From JAXMAF01 sp046350555 (GTDB lineage: Bacteria > Planctomycetota > Phycisphaerae > Phycisphaerales > SM1A02): a DNA stretch of 64,000 nucleotides. The stretch spans positions 4,082-68,081 of the forward strand of contig JAXMAF010000027.1 of NCBI GenBank assembly GCA_046350555.1. The letters run 5' to 3'. This document shows positions 52,731-59,808 of the stretch, piece after piece. Below the pieces are notes generated by a model. That model saw nothing but the letters and a program-made list of their open reading frames with translations. It ran no database searches and was not told the DNA's origin. The translations under genes and the position numbers were made by a program. Position 1 is the first letter of the stretch. Each line of letters opens with the position of its first letter.

Positions 52731-53625
52731 GTCCGCGGCCCCTTCGCTCGTCACGAACGAACGAGACGTCACCTTCGTCTCGCTTCGGTCGGCTGGGCTC
52801 CTTCGTAAGAGCGCGACCGCCAAGGCAGTGTCCTGTCCGTCATGCGATGACGGGCGACTACTTCACGTTCTCCGTCCGGTCGAAGACGACTCCGGTCGCA
52901 GAACCGTCGTCTGCCCCGAGTGCGGCGTCATCGACATCGACCCGAGCGCAATGCTCCGGTGGACCGTCGACGGGTCCGCGTTCGCGCGATGCATGAAGCG
53001 CGGCCTTCCGTATGAAGGGAACCTGACGGCCCGGATCGCCGACCGCCTGTGGCGACTCGGCCGCATGTCCTTCGGCTGTGTCGATCGCGACATCTACTTG
53101 GCGAGAGGGCTGACTCGCGAAGACGCCGATCGCACGGTTTGGGCACAATCGTGGTCTCGGTCCGACGTCGTCATTGTGACAGCGACTCCGCCGTCGGAGC
53201 CCGGTCTTCTCGTGCGCCCGGCGACCGTCGAAGTTTCCGAGTTCGTCTGCTGGGCCGACAAGGGACCGGTCGCAGACCACGGAGCGCTTGAGCGAGCGAT
53301 CGTCGCGGCGGACGCGATCGCCGACCGGCTCGACAACTGCGTCAAGCTCGCCGATATCGAGGCAATCGTCGAGGTGGCTGTCGAGCGCCAGGCGGAGTAC
53401 ACGCCGAACGATCGGCTGGCACTTCAGCTCGCGGCCATGGGCGGATCGAGTCGTGCCATCGAGGAGGAGCTCAGGAAACGGAAGATCGAGATGGACCACG
53501 CGTCCATTGCAAGGCTCATCAAACGAGCCAAGGAGAGTGGGTTGCTCGAGCGAGTGGCGGCTATCCGCGAATCTGCCAATCTGTCGCAGAAAAAGGGTTG
53601 GAAGCGACTTCCAAAAAACTGTTAA
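52696..53625 (+). CDS. Zinc-ribbon protein with C-terminal winged-helix-like end, unrecognised
   Basis: The 309-residue product has a zinc ribbon (VSCPSCDDG and VCPECGVID, about 45-80), a middle alpha-beta domain (GRMSFGCVDRDIYLARGLTR, VVIVTATPPSEPGLLV) and a C-terminal helical region (NDRLALQLAAMGGSSRAIEEELRKRKIEMD) that could be a helix-turn-helix. Binding to nucleic acid is likely; I know no function. The proposed start is TTG 52696 overlapping the upstream gene by 35 nt; a later start would remove the first helix. It ends in an A-rich stretch unlike the rest of the window. Confidence 0.7.
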   Translation: MQLLNRLLSLLESAAPSLVTNERDVTFVSLRSAGLLRKSATAKAVSCPSCDDGRLLHVLRPVEDDSGRRTVVCPECGVIDIDPSAMLRWTVDGSAFARCMKRGLPYEGNLTARIADRLWRLGRMSFGCVDRDIYLARGLTREDADRTVWAQSWSRSDVVIVTATPPSEPGLLVRPATVEVSEFVCWADKGPVADHGALERAIVAADAIADRLDNCVKLADIEAIVEVAVERQAEYTPNDRLALQLAAMGGSSRAIEEELRKRKIEMDHASIARLIKRAKESGLLERVAAIRESANLSQKKGWKRLPKNC

Positions 53626-53831
53626 GTCACTACAGATACTGGTGTTACGAGCTTTGCGGTTCCGGACACGGCACCCGAATCTGTCGCAACGATGCGACGC
53701 CCCGGCGACGGGTGATGGCCAGCAGCCATTGCCCGCACACCAAGTCGTCGGGTCCCGTTCGCGGCATCGTGCCGCGACACCCGGACGATCGTCGCGCGTG
53801 CTCCTGAACCTGCTGGCCTCGGAGTCACTCC

Positions 53832-54410
53832 GTGGCCGATCGACCGCTCGACCTGCTTGACCAGCCCACCGTCCGCCGCGCCATCCGGAGCCGCGGGCTG
53901 ACACTCGCCCGCCGTCGCGACTTCGCCCGCGACGAGCTCGCCGACATCGAGAGCGCGTTGCGCGTACTGGTCGCGCCGCGCCTCAGGCTCTTCGACGTCG
54001 GCCGATCAAGCCTCCATACCTTCGCCACCCGAATCGCTCGGAGCGCAGCGGCGACGCTCATCAGAGACCGCCATCGCGACAAGCGGCAGGGCGAGATCCA
54101 CACGCAGTCGTTCGACGCGCTCCCGCCTGATCCGAACGGCGACCCTCGATGTGCCGAGACCGTCAGTGAGGCAGACGCCGCGCGCCGCCGACGCACCGAT
54201 GTGCGCGACGTCATCGACGACCTCATCACCCGCCGGTCGATCGACGAGATCGTCGCGAAGCTTCATCCCGACCTCGTGATCGTCGTGCGCGTGCTGAGAG
54301 AGGACGCACCGGCTGCGGCCGCCGATCGGCTCGGCATGTCGCGACACCGAATGCGCGTCCTGATCGCCGAGCTGAACGAGCACTTCAGTCGCGGTGGCTT
54401 CGGTCGCTGA
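53832..54410 (+). CDS. Sigma-70/ECF-like protein in the phage-like operon
   Basis: The 192-residue product resembles a small sigma factor. ARRRDFARDELADIESALRV and RLRLFDVGRSSLHTFATRIARSAAATLIRDRHRDKR correspond to region 2 (core binding and -10 recognition). A C-terminal helix pair (AAAADRLGMSRHRMRVLIAELNEHF) looks like region 4. It could direct transcription of the element's own genes, or be a sigma-like protein with another job. The start is GTG 53832. It opens the likely replication operon. Confidence 0.72.
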   Translation: MADRPLDLLDQPTVRRAIRSRGLTLARRRDFARDELADIESALRVLVAPRLRLFDVGRSSLHTFATRIARSAAATLIRDRHRDKRQGEIHTQSFDALPPDPNGDPRCAETVSEADAARRRRTDVRDVIDDLITRRSIDEIVAKLHPDLVIVVRVLREDAPAAAADRLGMSRHRMRVLIAELNEHFSRGGFGR

Positions 54411-54421
54411 TGGCACGACTC

Positions 54422-54458
54422 CGGACAGTCGTCGCGCAGACGGCGTACATCCCAAGTA
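54422..54458 (+). repeat. 37-bp island repeat, copy 2
   Basis: It begins 12 nt after the sigma-like gene and ends 26 nt before the next gene. It shares the 20-bp core GACGGCGTACATCCCAAGTA with the copy at 48486. Two copies in gaps of one element suggest a promoter or operator. Confidence 0.75.
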
Positions 54459-54484
54459 CCGGCGCTTCGTCGCCCTCCCACGCC

Positions 54485-54811
54485 ATGAACACCAGCGTCA
54501 TCCGATTCTCGTTCGCGCCGAACGTGTCCCTCGCGGATGCCGAGGCGTCGCTTCTCCTCGCCGCCGTTGCGACCGAAGGACTTCTCGGCGAGACGGCGGT
54601 GAGGCTTGACCTCGCCTACTTCGTGGACCCGCCTCGCCGAGCGATCCTCGTCGACGGCACCAGCGAAGTCGGCTTTGTGGCCGTCCGCATCTTCACGCAG
54701 CTTCTCGCCCGCGAGTTCGGCGGGTCCGCCTTCGAGGTGCTTCGCATCGGGTCCCCAGGCAATCGGTCTCCGGGCAACGGATCAGGGCGGATCAGCGGAG
54801 CGGCGGCGTGA
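54485..54811 (+). CDS. Small conserved-looking element protein
   Basis: The 108-residue product (MNTSVIRFSFAPNVSLADAE, ASLLLAAVATEGLLGETAVRLD, PRRAILVDGTSEVGFVAVRIFTQLLAREFG) looks like a compact alpha-beta protein with a short Gly/Ser tail. I do not know its function. Its stop overlaps the GTG start of the nuclease gene as GTGA, so the two are translated together. Confidence 0.68.
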   Translation: MNTSVIRFSFAPNVSLADAEASLLLAAVATEGLLGETAVRLDLAYFVDPPRRAILVDGTSEVGFVAVRIFTQLLAREFGGSAFEVLRIGSPGNRSPGNGSGRISGAAA

Positions 54812-55830
54812 AGTCGCTGCTCACGTACTCGGCGCTCAACACCTTCCGCAACTGCCCGCGGAAGTACCAGCTCAGGTACGTCGAACAGCTCCGACGGCCG
54901 GAGCGACCCGATGCGCTCGCCTTCGGCTCAGTGATCCATGCCGCGCTGGAGTCGTGGTATCGACTCACGGACGATCCGCACCGACTCCTCAAGGTCCAGG
55001 CGCTGATCGATGCGGCGTTCCCGCTGCGCGACGCCGATCCCGAGGTACGCCATCACTGGCATCTGGCTCGGGCGATGATCGAGGGCTACGCCGCTCGGTA
55101 CCCGACCGAGCCCTTTGAGGTCGTCGAGATCGAGAAGGAGTTCACCGCCGAGATCCGCAATCCCGACACCGGGCGTGAGAGCCAGACGTTCGTGATCGGC
55201 GGAAAGGCCGACGGCATCGTCCGACTCGACGGCGAGCTGTACCTGCTCGAGCACAAGACCGCGTCGAGCATCACGTCGGACTATCTCGACCGTCTCTGGA
55301 CCGACACGCAGATCGCTCTCTACTCGCACTACCTGCGGGAGCTCGGCTATCCGATCGTCGGCGTTCTCTACAACGTCCTGCTGAAGACGCGGCTGCGGCA
55401 ACGCGCGGGCGAGACGCAGGACGAGTTCGAGACCCGTCGCGCCGAACTCGCCGCGAAGAACAAGTCCGGTCGCTCGACGGCGCAGCGACAGGAGCCCGAG
55501 ACCGACGCGGAGTTCCGCGCTCGGCTCGCCGACTGGCACGCCGCGCCCGGCGCGTTCCACCGCGAGCGCATCTACCTGTCCGAGGACCGCATGGCCCTCC
55601 TCACCGAGGAGGTCTGGCAGATCACGCAGCAGTACCTCGACGCGAGGCGCCGCGGCAAGTGGCTGCTCAACACCTCGCACTGCTTCAGCTTCCAGCGGCC
55701 GTGCGACTACCTGCCGCTCTGCCAGTCCGGCTTCAACCCAAACGTTCGCGCCAACCTCTACGAGGTCGTGCCGCCGCACGAGGAGCTCACGCAACTCACC
55801 GTCTCGGCTGGCGTCGACGACTCGTTCTGA
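54808..55830 (+). CDS. PD-(D/E)XK exonuclease of the RecB/Cas4 family
   Basis: The 340-residue product has the Cas4/AddB-like N-terminal block LLTYSALNTFRNCPRKYQLRYV with one cysteine, ALAFGSVIHAALE, then GGKADGIVRLDGELYLLEHKTAS, where Asp and Glu-x-Lys are the nuclease residues. A C-terminal Cys pair (NTSHCFSFQRPCDYLPLC) may complete an iron-sulfur cluster. It should degrade or resect DNA ends. Its partner is the Sak4-like ATPase downstream, a common phage recombination pairing. The start is GTG 54808. Confidence 0.9.
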   Translation: MKSLLTYSALNTFRNCPRKYQLRYVEQLRRPERPDALAFGSVIHAALESWYRLTDDPHRLLKVQALIDAAFPLRDADPEVRHHWHLARAMIEGYAARYPTEPFEVVEIEKEFTAEIRNPDTGRESQTFVIGGKADGIVRLDGELYLLEHKTASSITSDYLDRLWTDTQIALYSHYLRELGYPIVGVLYNVLLKTRLRQRAGETQDEFETRRAELAAKNKSGRSTAQRQEPETDAEFRARLADWHAAPGAFHRERIYLSEDRMALLTEEVWQITQQYLDARRRGKWLLNTSHCFSFQRPCDYLPLCQSGFNPNVRANLYEVVPPHEELTQLTVSAGVDDSF

Positions 55831-55853
55831 CCGCCAACCGGAAGGACCACTCC

Positions 55854-56612
55854 ATGCCCATCGCCTTGCCCACGACCAAGTCGACGCCGACATCGACGCT
55901 CGCCACGAAGACCACGCTCATCTATGGCCAGCCGAAGATTGGCAAGAGCACCTTCGCCAGCCAGTTTCCCGACGCGCTTTTCCTCGAGTGCGAACCGGGA
56001 TTGAGCGAGCTGTCGGTCTTCAAGATCCCGACCTACTCGTGGGAGGACTTCCTCGCGGCCTGCAAGCTCGTCGCCGCGGGCGACCACCAGTTCAAGACCA
56101 TCGTCGTCGACACGGCGGACAACGCCTTCAAGCTCTGCTCGGATCACATCTGCGCGAAGCACAACGTCGAGTACGAGGGCGATCTCCCGCACGGCAAGGG
56201 TTGGTCGTTCGTCAAGAACGAATGGCACCGGGTCCTCACGCGGCTCGCGAGCCTGCCCTACGGGCTGGTGCTCATCAGCCATGCGGTCGACCGCCAGATC
56301 GAGACTCGGACGGGCGAGTACACGAAGACGCTGCCGAGCCTCCCGGATCGCGCGCGCCACGTGGTCCTCGGGCTTGTCGACATGATCCTCTTCGTCGACT
56401 CCGTCGCGCGGAAGGACGAGCGCGGCCAGATCACGGTGCAGCGCGTCATCCGCACGAAGCCGCATCCGACATACGAGGCCGGTGACCGCACCGGCCGCCT
56501 GCCCGACACCCTGCCACTCGACTACGCCGCGTTCGCCCAGTGCTTCGAAGGCCCGGCGATCGCCGCGCCCACCACGAACCCCGCATCGACACGAAAGGAC
56601 GCACCGCGATGA
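55854..56612 (+). CDS. Sak4-like RecA-fold ATPase (phage recombination)
   Basis: The 252-residue product has Walker A YGQPKIGKSTFA (about 24-35), an acidic ECEPGL segment, Walker B-like TIVVDTADNAF near 83 and VLISHAVDRQ near 140. This is the pattern of phage AAA_24/Sak4 ATPases, which promote single-strand annealing and work with a single-strand-binding protein and an exonuclease. Both partners flank it here. GGAAGGA precedes ATG 55854. The next gene overlaps by ATGA. Confidence 0.88.
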   Translation: MPIALPTTKSTPTSTLATKTTLIYGQPKIGKSTFASQFPDALFLECEPGLSELSVFKIPTYSWEDFLAACKLVAAGDHQFKTIVVDTADNAFKLCSDHICAKHNVEYEGDLPHGKGWSFVKNEWHRVLTRLASLPYGLVLISHAVDRQIETRTGEYTKTLPSLPDRARHVVLGLVDMILFVDSVARKDERGQITVQRVIRTKPHPTYEAGDRTGRLPDTLPLDYAAFAQCFEGPAIAAPTTNPASTRKDAPR

Positions 56613-57134
56613 CCACAACGTTCGCCAACGGCTCCGCACATCCCGACGGCTTCGAACCAGAAGAGCGAGGCGGCGTTCGGAGGGCGCGAGCCGCAACGGA
56701 CCGGCCGCCGATCTCGGCCGCCTTCGACGCCGACTACAGCGAGGTCGAGGCACCGAGCCACGACGACGTCACCGACGGCAAGTACCAGATCAGGGTGCAT
56801 CGCGTCGAAGCTCGGACGGAGCCGGGCGGGCGATCCCATGCTGAAGTGGGACCTCGTGGTCATCTCCGGTTCGCACGCCGGTCGCCACATCTTCAAGAAC
56901 TCTGTCATCACGCAGAAGTCGCTGCCGTTCGTGAAGGGCGACCTCGAGACGCTCGGCGTGCGGCTCGCGAAGTTCAGCGACCTGCCCCGACACCTCGACG
57001 CGCTGCTTGACCAGACGATCGACATCACGAAGAAGACGAAGGGCGAGTACGCCAACGTCTACTTCAACCGGCGCATCACCGTCCCGACAGGCTCGCGCGA
57101 CGGCGGCTTCGCCGACGAGCCCGTTCCCTTCTGA
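56609..57134 (+). CDS. DUF669-like (possible ssDNA-binding) protein with one frameshift
   Basis: The N-terminal part (DADYSEVEAPSHDDVTDGKY, QIRVHRVE) and the C-terminal part (DPMLKWDLVVISGSHAGRHI, FKNSVITQ and on to NVYFNRRI) together match phage DUF669-type proteins. They lie in different frames. Removing one base of the G/C run near 56822 joins them as ...TERAGDPMLKW, about 174 residues. Such proteins often follow Sak4-type ATPases and are thought to bind single-stranded DNA. The break may be a sequence error. A strong hairpin follows 46 nt after the stop. Confidence 0.75.
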
Positions 57135-57179
57135 CAGCCGAGCTCGACACGCATCGATCGTCGTGGGGCCGCCTGCGCA

Positions 57180-57209
57180 GTCCCCGACCTCTTCATCGAG
57201 GTCGGGGAC
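57180..57209. terminator. Perfect 12-bp hairpin
   Basis: GTCCCCGACCTC and its exact complement flank the loop TTCATC in the 117-nt gap between the DUF669-like and ERCC4 genes. It may terminate or attenuate the upstream part of the operon. Confidence 0.7.
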
Positions 57210-57251
57210 CGAAGGTCGGCTTGGACCGCCCGGCCACGGAGGGACACACAG

Positions 57252-57707
57252 ATGGACTTCAGGATCGTCATCGACACCCGTGAGCAGCATCCTTACGGGT
57301 TCTCGTGCGCCACGGAGCGCCGGAAGCTCGATGCGGGCGACTACTCGGTCGTCGGCTGTGAGTCGCGGATCGCCGTCGAGCGGAAGAGCCTCGCCGACTT
57401 CGTCCACACCGTCATCCACGACGCAGATCGATTCCGCGCCGAACTCGAGAAGCTCGCTCGCTGTTCGCTCGCGTGCGTGGTCGTCGAGGCCGATCTCGAC
57501 GCGGTGCTCCGCGGGCTCCGTCAGTCGGACCTCCGCATGGTGACGCCGTCGGCAGTCCTCGGCGCGGCGCTGCACATTGCGATCCAATACCGCGTGCCGG
57601 TGCAGTGGTGCGGAAGCCGCCAGGCGGCGTGCGCGTTCACGGAGCAATACCTCCGCATGGCGGTCCGCGAAGGCGCCGTCTCGCTGCCGGGGGTGGCCCA
57701 TGCCTGA
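57252..57707 (+). CDS. ERCC4-type nuclease
   Basis: The 151-residue product is a stand-alone ERCC4 nuclease domain: IDTREQHPYGF near 7, LDAGDYSVVG near 29 and the catalytic VERKSLADF near 43, followed by the helical end of the fold. XPF/Mus81-type domains cut branched DNA; small versions are common in phage replication modules. There is no helix-hairpin-helix domain. Its end overlaps the start of the helicase gene by 8 nt. Confidence 0.9.
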   Translation: MDFRIVIDTREQHPYGFSCATERRKLDAGDYSVVGCESRIAVERKSLADFVHTVIHDADRFRAELEKLARCSLACVVVEADLDAVLRGLRQSDLRMVTPSAVLGAALHIAIQYRVPVQWCGSRQAACAFTEQYLRMAVREGAVSLPGVAHA

Positions 57708-59808
57708 TGTCGTCACCGGCACGGTTGAGCGGACCTACTACAGCGACGCGGCATTCTCCGCAGGCATGCTTCGCACTGACGACGGCGCGAAGGTGCGGTT
57801 CCGTGGCAAGTTCTACGCCGCCGAGGGCGACCGCCTCTCGGTGATCGGCAAGTGGACGGTCGACCCGAAGTACGGCCACCAGTTCGAGGTGCAGCAGCTC
57901 GACTACGAGCTCCCGCAGACCCGCGAGGGCATCGTCAACTACCTCGCCAAGCATCCCGCATTCGAGGGCATCGGCGAGAAGACCGCCGAAAAGATCGTGG
58001 GCGTCCTTCGTGACGGCGAGTCGCTCGAGGACGTTCTGCGCGATCGTCGGGACGCGCTTCAGGAGGCTGGCGTCGCCGCCAAGGTCATCGAGACGCTCGC
58101 CGCCGCCTGGACCGCTCACTCGAGCGAGAACGCGGTGCGGTCGTATCTCGCCGGGTTCGGGCTGACGCACCACCAGATGCAGACGCTGCTGGAGAAGTTC
58201 GGCACGAGCATCGTCTCGATGCTCAAGCACGATCCGTACCTGCTCATCAGGCACCTCTTCGGCTACGGCTTCACGCGCGTCGACCAGATCGCCCTCAAGA
58301 TGGGGATCGCCAAGACCCATCCCGGTCGGATCGAGGCGGCGCTTTCCCACTGCCTCGCCGAGCAGGTCGGCGGTGGCCACACATGGACTGCGGGCCCCGA
58401 CCTCGTCGATCAGGCGAACGAGCTGTTGGTCATCGACACGCTCGACAGCCGCGAGCTGATCCAGCACGCCGGGAACCGACTCATCGAGCGCGGCGATCTC
58501 ATCGCCGACGGGCATGCTGTGACGTCGGCGAGTCTCCGCACCGACGAGCTCCTCATCCGAGACGCACTCTTGCGCCATGCCTGGCTCGAACCCAGTCGCG
58601 AGATCGATGCCCTGCCCGACCACGATCTCGGCGAGGACCAGCGCGAGGCGTGTCGGACTTCCCTCGCCAGCCGCATCAGCGTTATCTCAGGCGGCGCGGG
58701 CACGGGCAAGACCTTCGTGGTCGCCCGCATCGCGGCCGCTTGCCGCAGGTCGGGACATTCGCTCGCGCTGTGCGCGCCCACCGGCAAGGCCGCGAAGCGG
58801 ATCGAACAACTGCTGGCGAAGCACGGCGTCGATGCGTCGGCGTCCACGATCCACCGGCTTCTCGGCTACAACGGCATCGAGTTCCGCGAGGGCATCCTCG
58901 CCGCCGACGTCGTGGTCGTCGACGAAGTCTCGATGGTCGATGTTCGGCTCATGGCCGAGCTGCTTCGGCACATCGACCTCGAACGCACGCAGCTCATCCT
59001 CGTCGGCGACCACCACCAGCTCCCGCCGGTCGGGCCGGGCAACGTCCTCCGCGACATCATCGAGCACGGCCTCGCGCCCGCGACGGTGATGACGAAGGTC
59101 CACCGGCACGCTGGCGTCCTCAAGACCAACAGCGTCGGAGTGCTCGACGGTGAGCTCGGCCGGAGCGCCGAGGACGACCAGTCCCGCTGGATTGTCGTCG
59201 ACGGATTCCGCGAGGCTGCGGCGATCAAGAGTCACCTGCGCGATCTCATCCTCGACGAGATTCCCAGGCGATTCGGATTCGACGCGATCGCCGACGTCCA
59301 GATCATCACGCCTGAGCATCGCGGCGAGCTCGGCACGAAGTCCATCAACCAGATGATGCAGTACCTGCTGTTCGGCTCGGTCGACGGCAGGTTCGCCGTC
59401 GGCGACAAGGTGATCCAGACCCGCAACGACTACGACATCAACGTGATGAACGGGACGATCGGATTCGTGCGCGTCGTGGCGAAGGACGGGGTGACGATCG
59501 AGTTCGAGGGAAGCGGCACTCACACGATCGACTGGGGCAAGGCGAAGCTGGTTGATCTCGCCTACGCGCTCACGGCCCACAAGGCGCAGGGCAGCGAGTT
59601 CCCTTGCGCGGTGGTCCTCTGCCACAAGTCGCACTTCTTCGCCGACCGCAACTGGCTCTACACGGCGGTGACGCGGGCGTCGAACACTTGCATCCTCGTG
59701 GGCGACGACTACGGCCTATGCCGCGCGGCCCGGCATGTCCGGAACATGAACCGTCGCACGCTCCTGAGCCTCTGGGCGGGACGTGAGCGAAAGGAGGCCG
59801 CAGCATGA
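57700..59808 (+). CDS. RecD2-like DNA helicase
   Basis: The 702-residue product is an SF1B helicase. It has an N-terminal OB-like part (VVTGTVERTYYSDAAFSAGM), helix-hairpin-helix units (FEGIGEKTAEKIV), and motif I SGGAGTGKTF near 329. Motif II VVVDEVSMVD is near 404, LVGDHHQLPPVGPGNVL near 440 and motif V/VI YALTAHKAQGSEF near 624. RecD2 helicases unwind 5' to 3' and act alone rather than in RecBCD. Here it probably serves replication or recombination of the element. ATG 57700 overlaps the ERCC4 gene, and its own stop overlaps the primase start. Confidence 0.93.
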   Translation: MPDVVTGTVERTYYSDAAFSAGMLRTDDGAKVRFRGKFYAAEGDRLSVIGKWTVDPKYGHQFEVQQLDYELPQTREGIVNYLAKHPAFEGIGEKTAEKIVGVLRDGESLEDVLRDRRDALQEAGVAAKVIETLAAAWTAHSSENAVRSYLAGFGLTHHQMQTLLEKFGTSIVSMLKHDPYLLIRHLFGYGFTRVDQIALKMGIAKTHPGRIEAALSHCLAEQVGGGHTWTAGPDLVDQANELLVIDTLDSRELIQHAGNRLIERGDLIADGHAVTSASLRTDELLIRDALLRHAWLEPSREIDALPDHDLGEDQREACRTSLASRISVISGGAGTGKTFVVARIAAACRRSGHSLALCAPTGKAAKRIEQLLAKHGVDASASTIHRLLGYNGIEFREGILAADVVVVDEVSMVDVRLMAELLRHIDLERTQLILVGDHHQLPPVGPGNVLRDIIEHGLAPATVMTKVHRHAGVLKTNSVGVLDGELGRSAEDDQSRWIVVDGFREAAAIKSHLRDLILDEIPRRFGFDAIADVQIITPEHRGELGTKSINQMMQYLLFGSVDGRFAVGDKVIQTRNDYDINVMNGTIGFVRVVAKDGVTIEFEGSGTHTIDWGKAKLVDLAYALTAHKAQGSEFPCAVVLCHKSHFFADRNWLYTAVTRASNTCILVGDDYGLCRAARHVRNMNRRTLLSLWAGRERKEAAA

